This document shows, one piece after another, positions 36,304 to 44,778 of a stretch of 64,000 nt of DNA. A model generated the notes under the pieces. The model was not told the DNA's origin, made no database searches, and saw only the letters and a list, made by a program, of their open reading frames with translations. A program made the translations under genes and the position numbers. Numbering within the stretch: position 1 is the first letter of the stretch; every line of letters starts with the position of its first letter. The DNA comes from Pseudoalteromonas sp. MEBiC 03607. GTDB taxonomy: Bacteria; Pseudomonadota; Gammaproteobacteria; Enterobacterales; Alteromonadaceae. Location of the stretch: the NCBI RefSeq assembly GCF_004792295.1, contig NZ_SRRY01000001.1:2118501-2182500 (forward strand), given 5' to 3'.

Positions 36304-36975
36304 TTAATGAACTAGCTTATCGGTTGCTATAATTAATAAGTATATACCGTACCATATTATTACGCTGCCTAGAATAACCCTAGTCCAAACATGGTTGAAA
36401 ATAGCGTTTATTTTTTGACTGACTAGACCTACGCTTATCATCGCAGGAAAGGTTCCTAACGCGAAAAATAACATTACCCCAGCCCCATGAAGTGTTGATG
36501 GACTGGTGAGAGCCCAAGTCAGTGCTGAATAAACTAATCCGCAGGGCAACCAACCCCATAAAGCACCATAGAGTAGGGCTTTAGGTGTTGTATCGACCGG
36601 TAATAAATAACGATTGAGCTTAGCTAAATGCTGCCATACTAGGGTTTTTCCTAGTTTTTCTAACCACTGTAGGGTCGCCGCTAAGCGCATAATATAAACC
36701 CCAACAAGGAGCATAAAAATGCCACTTAAAAACGATAATGCTATAGAAATAGTGGTATTTTGCGCTGCAAAACGGCTGCTAATTCCAGCGACTAAGGCAC
36801 CAGCAAGCATGTAACTAAGCGCACGTCCCAGATTATAAGCAACAGAAAAACTGACTGCGCGGTTTTTGTTAGCAGCAAGTTGTAAACTACTGGCAATGCC
36901 ACCACACATAGCTAGACAGTGACCACTGCCTAGCAAACCCATTACAAATGCACTAATAAACAGCGGATCAATCAT
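36304..36975 (-). CDS. Sulfite exporter TauE/SafE family-like membrane protein of the cco cluster
   Basis: This 223-residue membrane protein has about six helices and the motif GSGHCLAMCGGIASSLQLA near the N-terminus, with a matching WGWLPCGLVYSAL in the second half. These paired Cys motifs mark the subgroup found beside cbb3 oxidase genes, often annotated as a heavy-metal or copper transporter-like protein. A role in copper handling for oxidase assembly is likely but is inference. It overlaps ccoS by 8 bases and precedes fnr. Confidence 0.85.
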   Translation of the reverse strand: MIDPLFISAFVMGLLGSGHCLAMCGGIASSLQLAANKNRAVSFSVAYNLGRALSYMLAGALVAGISSRFAAQNTTISIALSFLSGIFMLLVGVYIMRLAATLQWLEKLGKTLVWQHLAKLNRYLLPVDTTPKALLYGALWGWLPCGLVYSALTWALTSPSTLHGAGVMLFFALGTFPAMISVGLVSQKINAIFNHVWTRVILGSVIIWYGIYLLIIATDKLVH

Positions 36976-37135
36976 TACTTTTGTTGTGCTGCTCTTTATC
37001 GTCTTCGAACAGGATACTGTGGCCCTGTTTGTTTAAATCAGAAAATTGTTCGCTCTTTACAGCCCAAAAGAACACCCCAATAGCAATTAGCACAAATAAT
37101 ATGGCAATCGGGATAAGCATGTAGATGATACTCAT
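36968..37135 (-). CDS. ccoS: cbb3 oxidase maturation protein CcoS
   Basis: This 55-residue protein has one N-terminal membrane helix (SIIYMLIPIAILFVLIAIGV) and the CcoS signature WAVKSEQFSDLNKQG followed by an acidic tail. CcoS is needed for putting haem and copper into cbb3 oxidase. The ATG at 37135 overlaps the ccoI stop (ATGA). It is between ccoI and the SafE-like gene, both overlapping, so translation is coupled. Confidence 0.92.
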   Translation of the reverse strand: MSIIYMLIPIAILFVLIAIGVFFWAVKSEQFSDLNKQGHSILFEDDKEQHNKSND

Positions 37136-39507
37136 AGTTTTAATAACCTTAATGAGTTGGTAATAACCAAAATGGAGCTTGCAGACATACCGATGACGGC
37201 CATCCAAGGAGCAACAAGCCCAAGGGCTGCCAGTGGTAAAATCGAACCATTGTAAATAAGTGATAGTGCCAAGTTTTGCTTAACAATACGGCGCGTCTTT
37301 TTCGACACTGTGAGCAAATGCTCGATGGCGGTTAGATCACTATTGAGTAATACCACATCAGCACTGTTTTTGGAAATATCAGCGCCTGTTTCCATTGCAA
37401 TAGATAAATGGGCACTGGCAAATACTGGGCTATCATTTACTCCATCACCCACCATGGCAACGATGGCGCCTTTGTTTGCGAGTGCTTCAACATGAGTTTG
37501 TTTGTCGTGAGGGCTACATGCTGCATGCACGGTATCTAAATTTAACTGTTTTGCGATTCGCTCACCACTGTTTGATGCATCACCCGTTAACATGTGACAC
37601 TTTATTTGTTGAGAGTGCAGCTCTGTGATTAGTTTTTCTGCGTTGTTACGTAAGCTATCGGCGAGATAAAAGCGCGCAACTACTTGTTTATCGACATACA
37701 AGGTTGCTTGTGCATCTGCTTTTTCGGTATCAAACCAGCCGCTTTTACCTATCGCTAGGTGCTGTTTATTAAGCTCTGCTGTAATACCTTTACCCGGTTC
37801 GATTGTGACATTTTCGATAGGGTTAACCGTGTCGTTGTAAGTTGCAAACGCATTAGCAATTGGGTGTTCTGAGAAGCTTTCAAGTTGCGCTGCTAATCGT
37901 AATGCATCAGCTTCACTATAATGGCTGCTGACCATTTCAACACGCTCAATAGTGAAACGACCCTGCGTTAAAGTACCTGTTTTATCGAAGGCGATATCTG
38001 TTAATTGTGGTAGCGTTTCTAAAACATGGGCTTGTTTAATTAAAATGCCACGCTTTGTAAGGCTGGCTACGGCACAGGTTAGGGCAGTTGGAATCGCTAA
38101 ACTAAGGGCGCAAGGGCAGGTTGCAACAAGCACCGAAATAGTAACCCAAAAAGCATGCTCAGGGTCTATTTGATACCAGCCAATCGCTGTAATGGAGGCA
38201 AACAGTAATAAACACGCAACAAACCACTGCGCGACTTTATCTGTGATCTCAACTAATCGAGGGCGTTTGGTTAATGCTGTGTGTTGTAACTTAATTATTT
38301 GATTAAGCAGCGTATTTTGGCCTATTTTGTTGATCTCAATACTGATCACGCCATCGTGGTTAATAGTACCAGCGTAAACCTGATGGCTGATAAATTTATT
38401 AACTGGCTGATGCTCGCCTGTCATCATGGCTTCATCAACAGTTGTTTTACCTTTGATCACAACACCATCAGCAGGAATGGTTTCGCCTGCCTTAATTAAA
38501 ACAACATCGCCTAATTTAAGCTTTTTAGCCGCAATAATTGATTCTTGATTATCGCTATTGATAATTCGTGCAGTTAAAGGTAAAAGTTTTTGTAAGTTAG
38601 CAGTAAATTCACTGGCTTTTAAACGGGCTCTAAATTCTAAATATTTACCCAGTAATAATAAGAAGGTAAACATACAGATAGATTCAAAATAAACTTCGCC
38701 AACCGACATTAATGTGGCATAGCAGCTCGCACCATAAGCACCAAAAATCGCTAAAGATACGGGTAAGTCCATATTGAGCTGTTTGGCTTTTAAACCATTA
38801 ATTGCATTGGTTAAGAACGGCAGGGCGCTGTATAAAATAACCGGCGAAGCAAGAACTAAGCTTATCCAGCGGAAATACTGTTCAAAGTTTTCTTCCATGC
38901 CCGAGAACATGCCAAAATACATGGCAAAAGCGAACATCATTACTTGCATAGTCATCAGACCTGCAACACCTAAACGGCGGATATAGGCTTTAGCGGCTTG
39001 TTGTTTTTGACTCGCTTCAAGGTCAGCCTGAAACGGGTAAGCTTTATAGCCGATTTCGTGTAATGAAGTGATAATTTGGCTAAGTGGAGTAACCGATTTA
39101 TCCCATTGGATCATCGCACGATTAGTCGATGTATTTACATCCACACGCTTAATTGCTTTTAAATTGAGTAATTGTTTCTCGATTAACCAAGCACAGGCAG
39201 CACAGGTGATACCTTCGACGGTAAGAAGCACTTCTGATAAGTCATTTGTGGCTGAAATAAACTCATCTTGTATATCTTCGTTATCGTAACTCTTAATTAA
39301 CTCAAGCTGCTCTGGAACAAGTTGTTCTACTTTACCAGAGCGCACAGTTCTAAACTTATAGTAATCGGTCATGCCTTGGGCGACGATATTCTCAGCAACC
39401 GTTTGGCAACCAATACAACACATAGGTTGTGCCTTACCGTCTATTTCGACAGTCGCATTAAAGCCTTTTGGCACACTTTCAAGACAATGAAAGCAATTAT
39501 CGGACAT
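37132..39507 (-). CDS. ccoI: Copper-exporting P-type ATPase CcoI
   Basis: This 791-residue P1B-type ATPase delivers copper for cbb3 oxidase assembly. It has an N-terminal Cys-rich metal-binding domain (CFHCLE and CCIGC), a heavy-metal domain with TCAACAW, about eight membrane helices with the ion motif CPCALSLAIP, the phosphorylation motif DKTGTLTQG, HPIANAF as the HP motif and GDGVNDSP in the hinge. This architecture (extra N-terminal domain, CPC) is that of CcoI/FixI and not the CopA housekeeping exporter. It is 9 bases after ccoH. Confidence 0.93.
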   Translation of the reverse strand: MSDNCFHCLESVPKGFNATVEIDGKAQPMCCIGCQTVAENIVAQGMTDYYKFRTVRSGKVEQLVPEQLELIKSYDNEDIQDEFISATNDLSEVLLTVEGITCAACAWLIEKQLLNLKAIKRVDVNTSTNRAMIQWDKSVTPLSQIITSLHEIGYKAYPFQADLEASQKQQAAKAYIRRLGVAGLMTMQVMMFAFAMYFGMFSGMEENFEQYFRWISLVLASPVILYSALPFLTNAINGLKAKQLNMDLPVSLAIFGAYGASCYATLMSVGEVYFESICMFTFLLLLGKYLEFRARLKASEFTANLQKLLPLTARIINSDNQESIIAAKKLKLGDVVLIKAGETIPADGVVIKGKTTVDEAMMTGEHQPVNKFISHQVYAGTINHDGVISIEINKIGQNTLLNQIIKLQHTALTKRPRLVEITDKVAQWFVACLLLFASITAIGWYQIDPEHAFWVTISVLVATCPCALSLAIPTALTCAVASLTKRGILIKQAHVLETLPQLTDIAFDKTGTLTQGRFTIERVEMVSSHYSEADALRLAAQLESFSEHPIANAFATYNDTVNPIENVTIEPGKGITAELNKQHLAIGKSGWFDTEKADAQATLYVDKQVVARFYLADSLRNNAEKLITELHSQQIKCHMLTGDASNSGERIAKQLNLDTVHAACSPHDKQTHVEALANKGAIVAMVGDGVNDSPVFASAHLSIAMETGADISKNSADVVLLNSDLTAIEHLLTVSKKTRRIVKQNLALSLIYNGSILPLAALGLVAPWMAVIGMSASSILVITNSLRLLKL

Positions 39508-39516
39508 TTGAGTTTA

Positions 39517-40008
39517 CTACTTATATTCAGGGCTAATCGAAATTGTTTTATCAGTAGGAAGAGTAATGTCTTCTTTTAACTTCCAACTATTATCGATAGG
39601 TTCAATAAACACTGTGTATGCACCGTCAACGTGAGTGTCGAGTAGGGCTGTAAAGTCACCATGAGCGTTTTTCATTAAACTAACATTGAAGTCATTGGCT
39701 TTAATGGTGCGATGATAAAATGACATTTTTAAAGAGTGAACTTGGCTTGCATCACCTTTAGTAAACTTAAAGCTAACTTTATCACCAGTTACATCTAAAT
39801 CACCATGCAGATATAGTGCTTTGGCTTTATTGAATTTACTGAGTTCAAGGTTAATTGCTTTGCCTTTTTTATAGTAGTCATCAACAACCATATCAGGACC
39901 ATTGCCAATAGCCATATAAATTAGACCAAAACAGCCGATAATTGCAGCAAGCGGGAAGGAGATTAAAAACCATGGCCAAAAGTTTTTATACCAAGGAGTC
40001 GGTTTCAT
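39517..40008 (-). CDS. ccoH: cbb3 oxidase assembly protein CcoH (FixH family)
   Basis: This 163-residue protein has an N-terminal membrane helix (about residues 11-32), the FixH motif NGPDMVVDDYYKKGKAIN, and a periplasmic beta-rich domain. CcoH is needed for stable cbb3 oxidase assembly. It starts the ccoH-ccoI-ccoS group, separated from ccoP by a terminator and a candidate FNR site. A ccoG (rdxA) gene, usually in this place, is absent. Confidence 0.9.
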   Translation of the reverse strand: MKPTPWYKNFWPWFLISFPLAAIIGCFGLIYMAIGNGPDMVVDDYYKKGKAINLELSKFNKAKALYLHGDLDVTGDKVSFKFTKGDASQVHSLKMSFYHRTIKANDFNVSLMKNAHGDFTALLDTHVDGAYTVFIEPIDNSWKLKEDITLPTDKTISISPEYK

Positions 40009-40067
40009 AGTACTTATACCTTAAAAAATGTTGTACGCATTTTATCGGATCTAAAAGCAAAAGACTA

Positions 40068-40097
40068 AAAAAAAGCCTCCAGATGGAGGCTTTTTTG
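40068..40097 (-). terminator. Rho-independent terminator after ccoP
   Basis: AAAAGCCTCC/GGAGGCTTTT closes over AGAT. On the minus strand a T tract follows. It ends the ccoNOQP transcript about 60 bases after ccoP. Confidence 0.88.
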
Positions 40098-40108
40098 ATC
40101 TTAATTAA
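40095..40108. promoter_or_regulatory. Candidate FNR site upstream of ccoH
   Basis: TTGATCTTAATTAA matches the FNR consensus TTGAT-N4-ATCAA at 9 of 10 positions. Its centre is about 93 bases before the ccoH start. A site at -41.5 would put the transcript start near 40060, after the ccoP terminator and before ccoH, which fits an FNR-activated promoter. Confidence 0.5.
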
Positions 40109-40157
40109 TCTATTGAATTAAAAGATTAATTGTTTATACATTTTATTAACGACGTGG

Positions 40158-41123
40158 TTATTTATCTTGCGATAAGCTGTAAACGTACGCTGTTAATAGG
40201 TGTACTTTATCTTCACCTAGAATGTCCTTCCATGCTGGCATTACACCGGCACGGCCATTTCTAAGTGTTTCTTCAACAGCACGTTTAGAACCACCATACA
40301 ACCAGATGTTATCAGTTAGGTTAGGTGCACCAAATGGTAAGTTATGTGCAACTGAACCTTTACCGTCAGCACCGTGACACGCTGCACACATTGCGAACTT
40401 CGCAGCACCTGCTTCGGCATCTTTTTGGTTTACAGTACGGCCAGATAAGCTTAGTACGTGAGCAGTCATTTCTTTAATACCTTGCTCACCAAGTGCATCA
40501 CCCCAAGGTGGCATCGCAGCAACACGACCATAAAGAAGTGTTTCTTTGATTTTGTCTGGTGTACCACCATATAACCAATCTTTATCAGTTAGGTTAGGGA
40601 AGCCTAAACCACCACGTGCATCTGAACCATGACACTGAGCACAGTTTTGAGAGAATAAACGTTGACCAATCTCAAGCGCTTTTTCGTCTTTTACAAGTGC
40701 TTCAATATCTTGCTTCGCGTATGACTCAAAGATTGGGCCAAAACGCTCATCTGCTGCAATAAACTCTTGGTCTAATTGAACGTTCTCACCATTAGCTAAT
40801 GCTTGTTCAGTTGCTTCTTTAGACTCAGCTAGAGAAGTAATACCTTGGTTAGAACTTGTCCATTTACCTAAACCTTCCCAATTACCTAAACCTGGGTAAG
40901 CTGCAAGGTAATAAACAGACCATACAAATGTCGCGAAGAACATGTAAGTCCACCATTTTGGTAGTGGGTTGTTTAGTTCTTCAATGCCATCAAATTCGTG
41001 ACCACAGCTTTCGCCTTCTTTAACACCTGTGTAGTTTTTCAAGTTCCACAGAAGTAGGCCGAAGATGATAGCAAGACACGCAAGGGTTAATACAATAACC
41101 CATATACTCCAAAAGCTAGTCAT
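40158..41123 (-). CDS. ccoP: cbb3-type cytochrome oxidase dihaem subunit CcoP
   Basis: This 321-residue membrane-bound dihaem cytochrome c passes electrons to the oxidase. It has two membrane helices (about residues 6-27 and 57-76) and two haem motifs: CAQCH at Cys161 and CAACH at Cys246, each with a later Met ligand in a MPPW or MPAW motif. The N-terminal GEECGHEFDGIEELNNPLPKWW-type linker is typical. Its ATG overlaps the ccoQ stop (ATGA). It is last in ccoNOQP. Confidence 0.95.
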   Translation of the reverse strand: MTSFWSIWVIVLTLACLAIIFGLLLWNLKNYTGVKEGESCGHEFDGIEELNNPLPKWWTYMFFATFVWSVYYLAAYPGLGNWEGLGKWTSSNQGITSLAESKEATEQALANGENVQLDQEFIAADERFGPIFESYAKQDIEALVKDEKALEIGQRLFSQNCAQCHGSDARGGLGFPNLTDKDWLYGGTPDKIKETLLYGRVAAMPPWGDALGEQGIKEMTAHVLSLSGRTVNQKDAEAGAAKFAMCAACHGADGKGSVAHNLPFGAPNLTDNIWLYGGSKRAVEETLRNGRAGVMPAWKDILGEDKVHLLTAYVYSLSQDK

Positions 41124-41305
41124 TTCTCAGACTCCTTTTCCTCGTTAGAGATTGTGTTGTTGTGTTTTTTTTCATCTTCAAATATGGCATTAGCAGCGTT
41201 ATCAAATCGACTTTTGCTACGCTTGCTGTATGCCCATACAACAATCACAATAAACAGTACTAAAATTACCAGAGTTAAAATGCCTCTGTATGTTCCGTAA
41301 TCCAT
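41120..41305 (-). CDS. ccoQ: cbb3-type cytochrome oxidase subunit CcoQ
   Basis: This 61-residue single-helix protein sits between ccoO and ccoP in the usual order. It has the membrane helix GILTLVILVLFIVIVVWAYS and the SKRSKSRFDNAANAIFEDE tail typical of CcoQ/FixQ. It stabilises the complex. It begins 5 bases after ccoO and overlaps ccoP by 4. Confidence 0.93.
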   Translation of the reverse strand: MDYGTYRGILTLVILVLFIVIVVWAYSKRSKSRFDNAANAIFEDEKKHNNTISNEEKESEK

Positions 41306-41310
41306 AATAA

Positions 41311-41985
41311 TTACTTCAAGTGTGTGCCAAGCTGTTGTAAGTAAGCGATAAGAGCTTGCATTTCAGTCGCGCCTTTACCATCGTTCATGGCTTCAATTTT
41401 CGCAATGTCAGCTTTTAACTCTTCGTCGCTACCATAACCTTTACCGTCGTAACGGTCGCTTGATTTATCAATTCCGAAGCTATCACGGAATATTTGAAGC
41501 TTTTTAAGAGTATGGGTTGTATCGACTCTGTTTTCATCTAACCAAGGAAACGCTGGCATGTTTGACTCAGGAACCACAGCACGTGGGTCCATTAAGTGAG
41601 CATGGTGCCAATCGTCTGAGTAACGCTCACCAACACGAGCTAGGTCAGGACCAGTACGCTTAGAACCCCATTGGAATGGATGATCCCATACTGACTCACC
41701 AGCTACAGAGTAGTGACCATAACGCTCAACCTCGTCACGGAAAGGACGAATCATTTGAGAGTGACAGTTGTAACAACCTTCACGTACATAGATATCGCGG
41801 CCTTCCATTTCTAACGCTGTAAGAGGGCGTAAGCCATCAACAGGTTTAGTCGTATCGTCTTGGAACATAAGTGGTGTAATCTCTACCAATGCACCAAAGC
41901 TGATAGCAAAAACAGTCAAGATAGCCATAAGGCCAACGTTCTTTTCGACTATTTCGTGTTTGTTTTGTGAATTATTATTGCTCAT
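41311..41985 (-). CDS. ccoO: cbb3-type cytochrome oxidase monohaem subunit CcoO
   Basis: This 224-residue membrane-anchored cytochrome c has one N-terminal helix (about residues 16-37), a CYNCH haem motif in [15 protein letters not shown], and the Met ligand in [10 protein letters not shown]. It takes electrons from CcoP to the catalytic subunit. It begins 12 bases after ccoN. The length is in the normal range (about 200-240). Confidence 0.95.
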   Translation of the reverse strand: MSNNNSQNKHEIVEKNVGLMAILTVFAISFGALVEITPLMFQDDTTKPVDGLRPLTALEMEGRDIYVREGCYNCHSQMIRPFRDEVERYGHYSVAGESVWDHPFQWGSKRTGPDLARVGERYSDDWHHAHLMDPRAVVPESNMPAFPWLDENRVDTTHTLKKLQIFRDSFGIDKSSDRYDGKGYGSDEELKADIAKIEAMNDGKGATEMQALIAYLQQLGTHLK

Positions 41986-41997
41986 CGTGCTACTCCA

Positions 41998-43431
41998 TTA
42001 TGCTAATTGTGCGTCAGCGTCTAATTGAAGCGAATCTTTCTTCGCAGCAATAGTACGATAAACGTTGTAAGCCATAATTAGCATACCTGTTACGATGAAT
42101 ACACCGCCTAGGAAACGCATGATATAGAACGGATACGAAGCTTCTAATGACTGTACAAAGCTGTACATTAACGTACCGTCTGAGTTCACTGCACGCCACA
42201 TTAGACCTTGCATTACACCTGAGATCCACATTGCTACGATGTATAGAACAACACCCACAGTGTGTAACCAGAAGTGCGTGTTAACTAGTTTAACACTGTA
42301 CATACGGCCTTGTGAGAATAGTGCAGGGATTAGGTGATAGATAGCACCGATAGAAATCATTGCAACCCAACCTAGTGCACCTGAGTGTACGTGACCTACA
42401 GTCCAGTCAGTGTAGTGTGAAAGCGCATTAACAGACTTAATAGCCATCATTGGGCCTTCGAACGTAGACATACCGTAGAAAGATAGAGAAACAACTAAGA
42501 AACGAAGTACTGGGTCAGTACGCAGTTTATGCCATGCACCTGATAACGTCATGATACCGTTGATCATACCACCCCAAGATGGAACGAATAGGATAACTGA
42601 CATAACCATACCTAAGCTTTGCGTCCAGTCTGGAAGCGCAGTGTAGTGTAGGTGGTGAGGACCTGCCCAGATATATAAAGAAACAAGTGCCCAGAAGTGA
42701 ACTACCGATAAACGATAAGAGTAAACAGGGCGACCTGCTTGTTTTGGTACGAAGTAGTACATCATACCTAAGAAACCAGCAGTTAATAAGAAACCAACAG
42801 CGTTGTGACCGTACCACCACTGAACCATTGCATCTACAGCACCTGCGTAGATAGAGTATGATTTAGTAAGTGAAACTGGAATTGCCATGCTGTTTACAAT
42901 GTGTAAAACGGCAACAGTAATAATGAAACCAGCGTAGAACCAGTTCGCAACATAGATGTGCGATACTTTACGCTTGATTAGCGTACCGAAGAATACAACT
43001 GCATATGTAACCCAAACAACGGCGATAAGAATATCGATTGGCCATTCAAGTTCTGCGTATTCTTTTGAGCTTGTGATACCTAAAGGTAAGGTGATCGCTG
43101 CAAGTACGATAACAAGTTGCCAACCCCAGAAGGTGAAGGCTGCTAGTTTATCTGAGAAAAGGCGCGTTTGACACGTACGTTGTACGACGTAATAAGACGT
43201 CGCAAAAAGAGCACTTGTACCAAATGCGAAAATTACTGCGTTCGTATGTAACGGACGTAGTCGAGAGTAAGTTAACCATGGTGTATCAAAGTTAAGTGCT
43301 GGCCAAGCTAATTGGGCAGCAATCAGAACCCCAACACTCATGCCAACGATGCCCCAAATCACTGTCATAATAGCGAATTGGCGTACAACTTTATAATTGT
43401 ACTCAGTTTGTGATGCTACTGTTTGGCTCAT
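41998..43431 (-). CDS. ccoN: cbb3-type cytochrome oxidase catalytic subunit CcoN
   Basis: This 477-residue haem-copper oxidase subunit reduces oxygen to water with high affinity and pumps protons. It has about 12 membrane helices with conserved His ligands ([37 protein letters not shown] and [11 protein letters not shown]). The start ATG at 43431 gives the usual N-terminus ([19 protein letters not shown]). An upstream extension to 43479 is open but not normal for the family. It heads the ccoNOQP operon. Confidence 0.95.
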   Translation of the reverse strand: MSQTVASQTEYNYKVVRQFAIMTVIWGIVGMSVGVLIAAQLAWPALNFDTPWLTYSRLRPLHTNAVIFAFGTSALFATSYYVVQRTCQTRLFSDKLAAFTFWGWQLVIVLAAITLPLGITSSKEYAELEWPIDILIAVVWVTYAVVFFGTLIKRKVSHIYVANWFYAGFIITVAVLHIVNSMAIPVSLTKSYSIYAGAVDAMVQWWYGHNAVGFLLTAGFLGMMYYFVPKQAGRPVYSYRLSVVHFWALVSLYIWAGPHHLHYTALPDWTQSLGMVMSVILFVPSWGGMINGIMTLSGAWHKLRTDPVLRFLVVSLSFYGMSTFEGPMMAIKSVNALSHYTDWTVGHVHSGALGWVAMISIGAIYHLIPALFSQGRMYSVKLVNTHFWLHTVGVVLYIVAMWISGVMQGLMWRAVNSDGTLMYSFVQSLEASYPFYIMRFLGGVFIVTGMLIMAYNVYRTIAAKKDSLQLDADAQLA

Positions 43432-43635
43432 TTTCTGGCTTCCGCTGCAATTAATGCGTTTTAGAAATGAATTACCCACTTGATAAAAGTGGGGCCTACT
43501 ATTACTTCACAAGTGTGTTACCTAAAGCTAGCTAAAAGGTGTTAGCTTCAGAAAACAAACTCGAGAAACCCTTATTTTTGCGATGGAAATGATAAAATTT
43601 TTGACCTTAAAAAGATAGGTCAATTGCATAAAATT

Positions 43636-43649
43636 ATGACATCAATCAA
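43636..43649 (-). promoter_or_regulatory. Weak FNR-like site upstream of ccoN
   Basis: Read on the minus strand TTGATTGATGTCAT matches the FNR consensus at 8 of 10 positions. It lies about 205 bases before the ccoN start in a 344-base gap between ccoN and the divergent lipoprotein gene. The same gap (43432-43775) also holds the inverted repeats TTGACCT/AGGTCAA (43601-43623) and ACATCAA/TTGATGT (43639-43659). Confidence 0.35.
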
Positions 43650-43775
43650 TTTTTGATGTTTTGTTGGTTATTTTTTGTCAGTGATTGTATTTTTATTAGC
43701 TTATTCCATCGAGCATAGTTGTCTTTTATCTATGACCTGACTAGTATCCGCTTTTATTTTATACAGGCAAAGAAA

Positions 43776-44192
43776 GTGAGAATTAGTTTACTCCCAGTTT
43801 TCCTGATCAGTATTTTTACTGCTGCGTGTGATTACCAAAGTATAGAAGAGGGTAGCGCAAGTACAAGCTGTGAAAATAATAGCCGATGTCAATTTAATAA
43901 TAATGTAGAAGTTTGGTTAAGTAATTCTAAAGTTAGCCCAGAAACCCCTTTTACAATTAACTTGAAGTTGCCAGATGATGCCAAAAATCCCTCAGCTAAA
44001 CTTGAAGGTGTATCTATGTATATGGGGTTCATCCCAGTTCAGTTTACTAACACTGAAAAAATATGGACTGCTAATACAATGGTAGGGGCGTGTTCAGAAC
44101 CCGTCATGACATGGAAGATGATCGTGACCTATCAAGACGCTAGTAACAAAACACACACGCTTTTTTATTATTTTGATTCTATCCAACCTTAA
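43776..44192 (+). CDS. Hypothetical lipoprotein divergent from ccoN
   Basis: This 138-residue predicted lipoprotein has a signal peptide ending in FTAAC, giving Cys18 as the lipidated residue. The mature part has several cysteines (one pair in SCENNSRCQF, another in VGACSEP) and looks beta-rich. I do not recognise the family. I chose the GTG at 43776 because it starts the signal peptide directly; an ATG at 43719 is open and would add 19 residues. Its promoter region is shared with ccoN, so it may respond to oxygen, which is inference. Confidence 0.65.
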   Translation: MRISLLPVFLISIFTAACDYQSIEEGSASTSCENNSRCQFNNNVEVWLSNSKVSPETPFTINLKLPDDAKNPSAKLEGVSMYMGFIPVQFTNTEKIWTANTMVGACSEPVMTWKMIVTYQDASNKTHTLFYYFDSIQP

Positions 44193-44778
44193 TACCACAA
44201 CATTTATATGTGTATCACCAAATAACTGTTTATTTGACTAAGTGATACACACCATCAAATTAGTTTTCATACATAACGACGCCATTTAACTAACTTATTC
44301 CAAGAAAACCACAAAGTTTTGGAACAAATCTAAAAAAACATCCTCCAATACAGCGATTAACCGACTAACTTTGTCTAATTAGTTAATTTTAGTGAATAAC
44401 TATGGTTAGCAGTCTTACCAAGCTTTTACGGTTTTTATAACGATGTGTGATCAAGTTGTAAAAATTTCATTTGTAGCCTCAATACGGCCTTAGTTACACT
44501 TGATTACAAAGTTCGTGCAATTGATTTCAATCGTATTTTTTTTGGTTATAAAGTATTGTAGAAAACTGATTTTATAGTGTTTTTTTCTGTTAACATTGAT
44601 ACATCGTGAAACCTTATTACCCCATTTGGAAACTAGAAATTTAGGCTGTTTTTTTATTGCTCTACCATTCAGTTTTCGTTCAGTTAACTGAGCCTAAGTT
44701 GCCTGCCGCTGACTCGTGATTCGAATAATAACGAGCGCTACCTAACTAAGGTAAATTTCCAACAAGTAGGGTTTTCAC
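44193..44778. other. 586-base intergenic region before a TonB receptor gene
   Basis: No gene of credible size is present. It holds a long hairpin near its start (44209-44251), an FNR-like half-palindrome TTGATTTCAATCGT (44521-44534) that I do not trust, and AT-rich DNA. The promoter of the 44779 receptor gene must be here and its leader may be long. Confidence 0.7.
44209..44251. repeat. Long imperfect hairpin after the lipoprotein gene
   Basis: TGTGTATCAC/GTGATACACA (10 bases, perfect) encloses a nested CAAATAA/TTATTTG (7 bases, perfect) with one 5-base bulge and a 4-base loop. It starts 17 bases after the lipoprotein stop. No T tract follows, so it is not a standard terminator. Confidence 0.7.

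Noticed and set aside
44521..44534. FNR-like sequence TTGATTTCAATCGT before the large TonB receptor gene
   Set aside because: It matches 8 of 10 positions, but it lies about 250 bases upstream in AT-rich DNA where such matches arise by chance.
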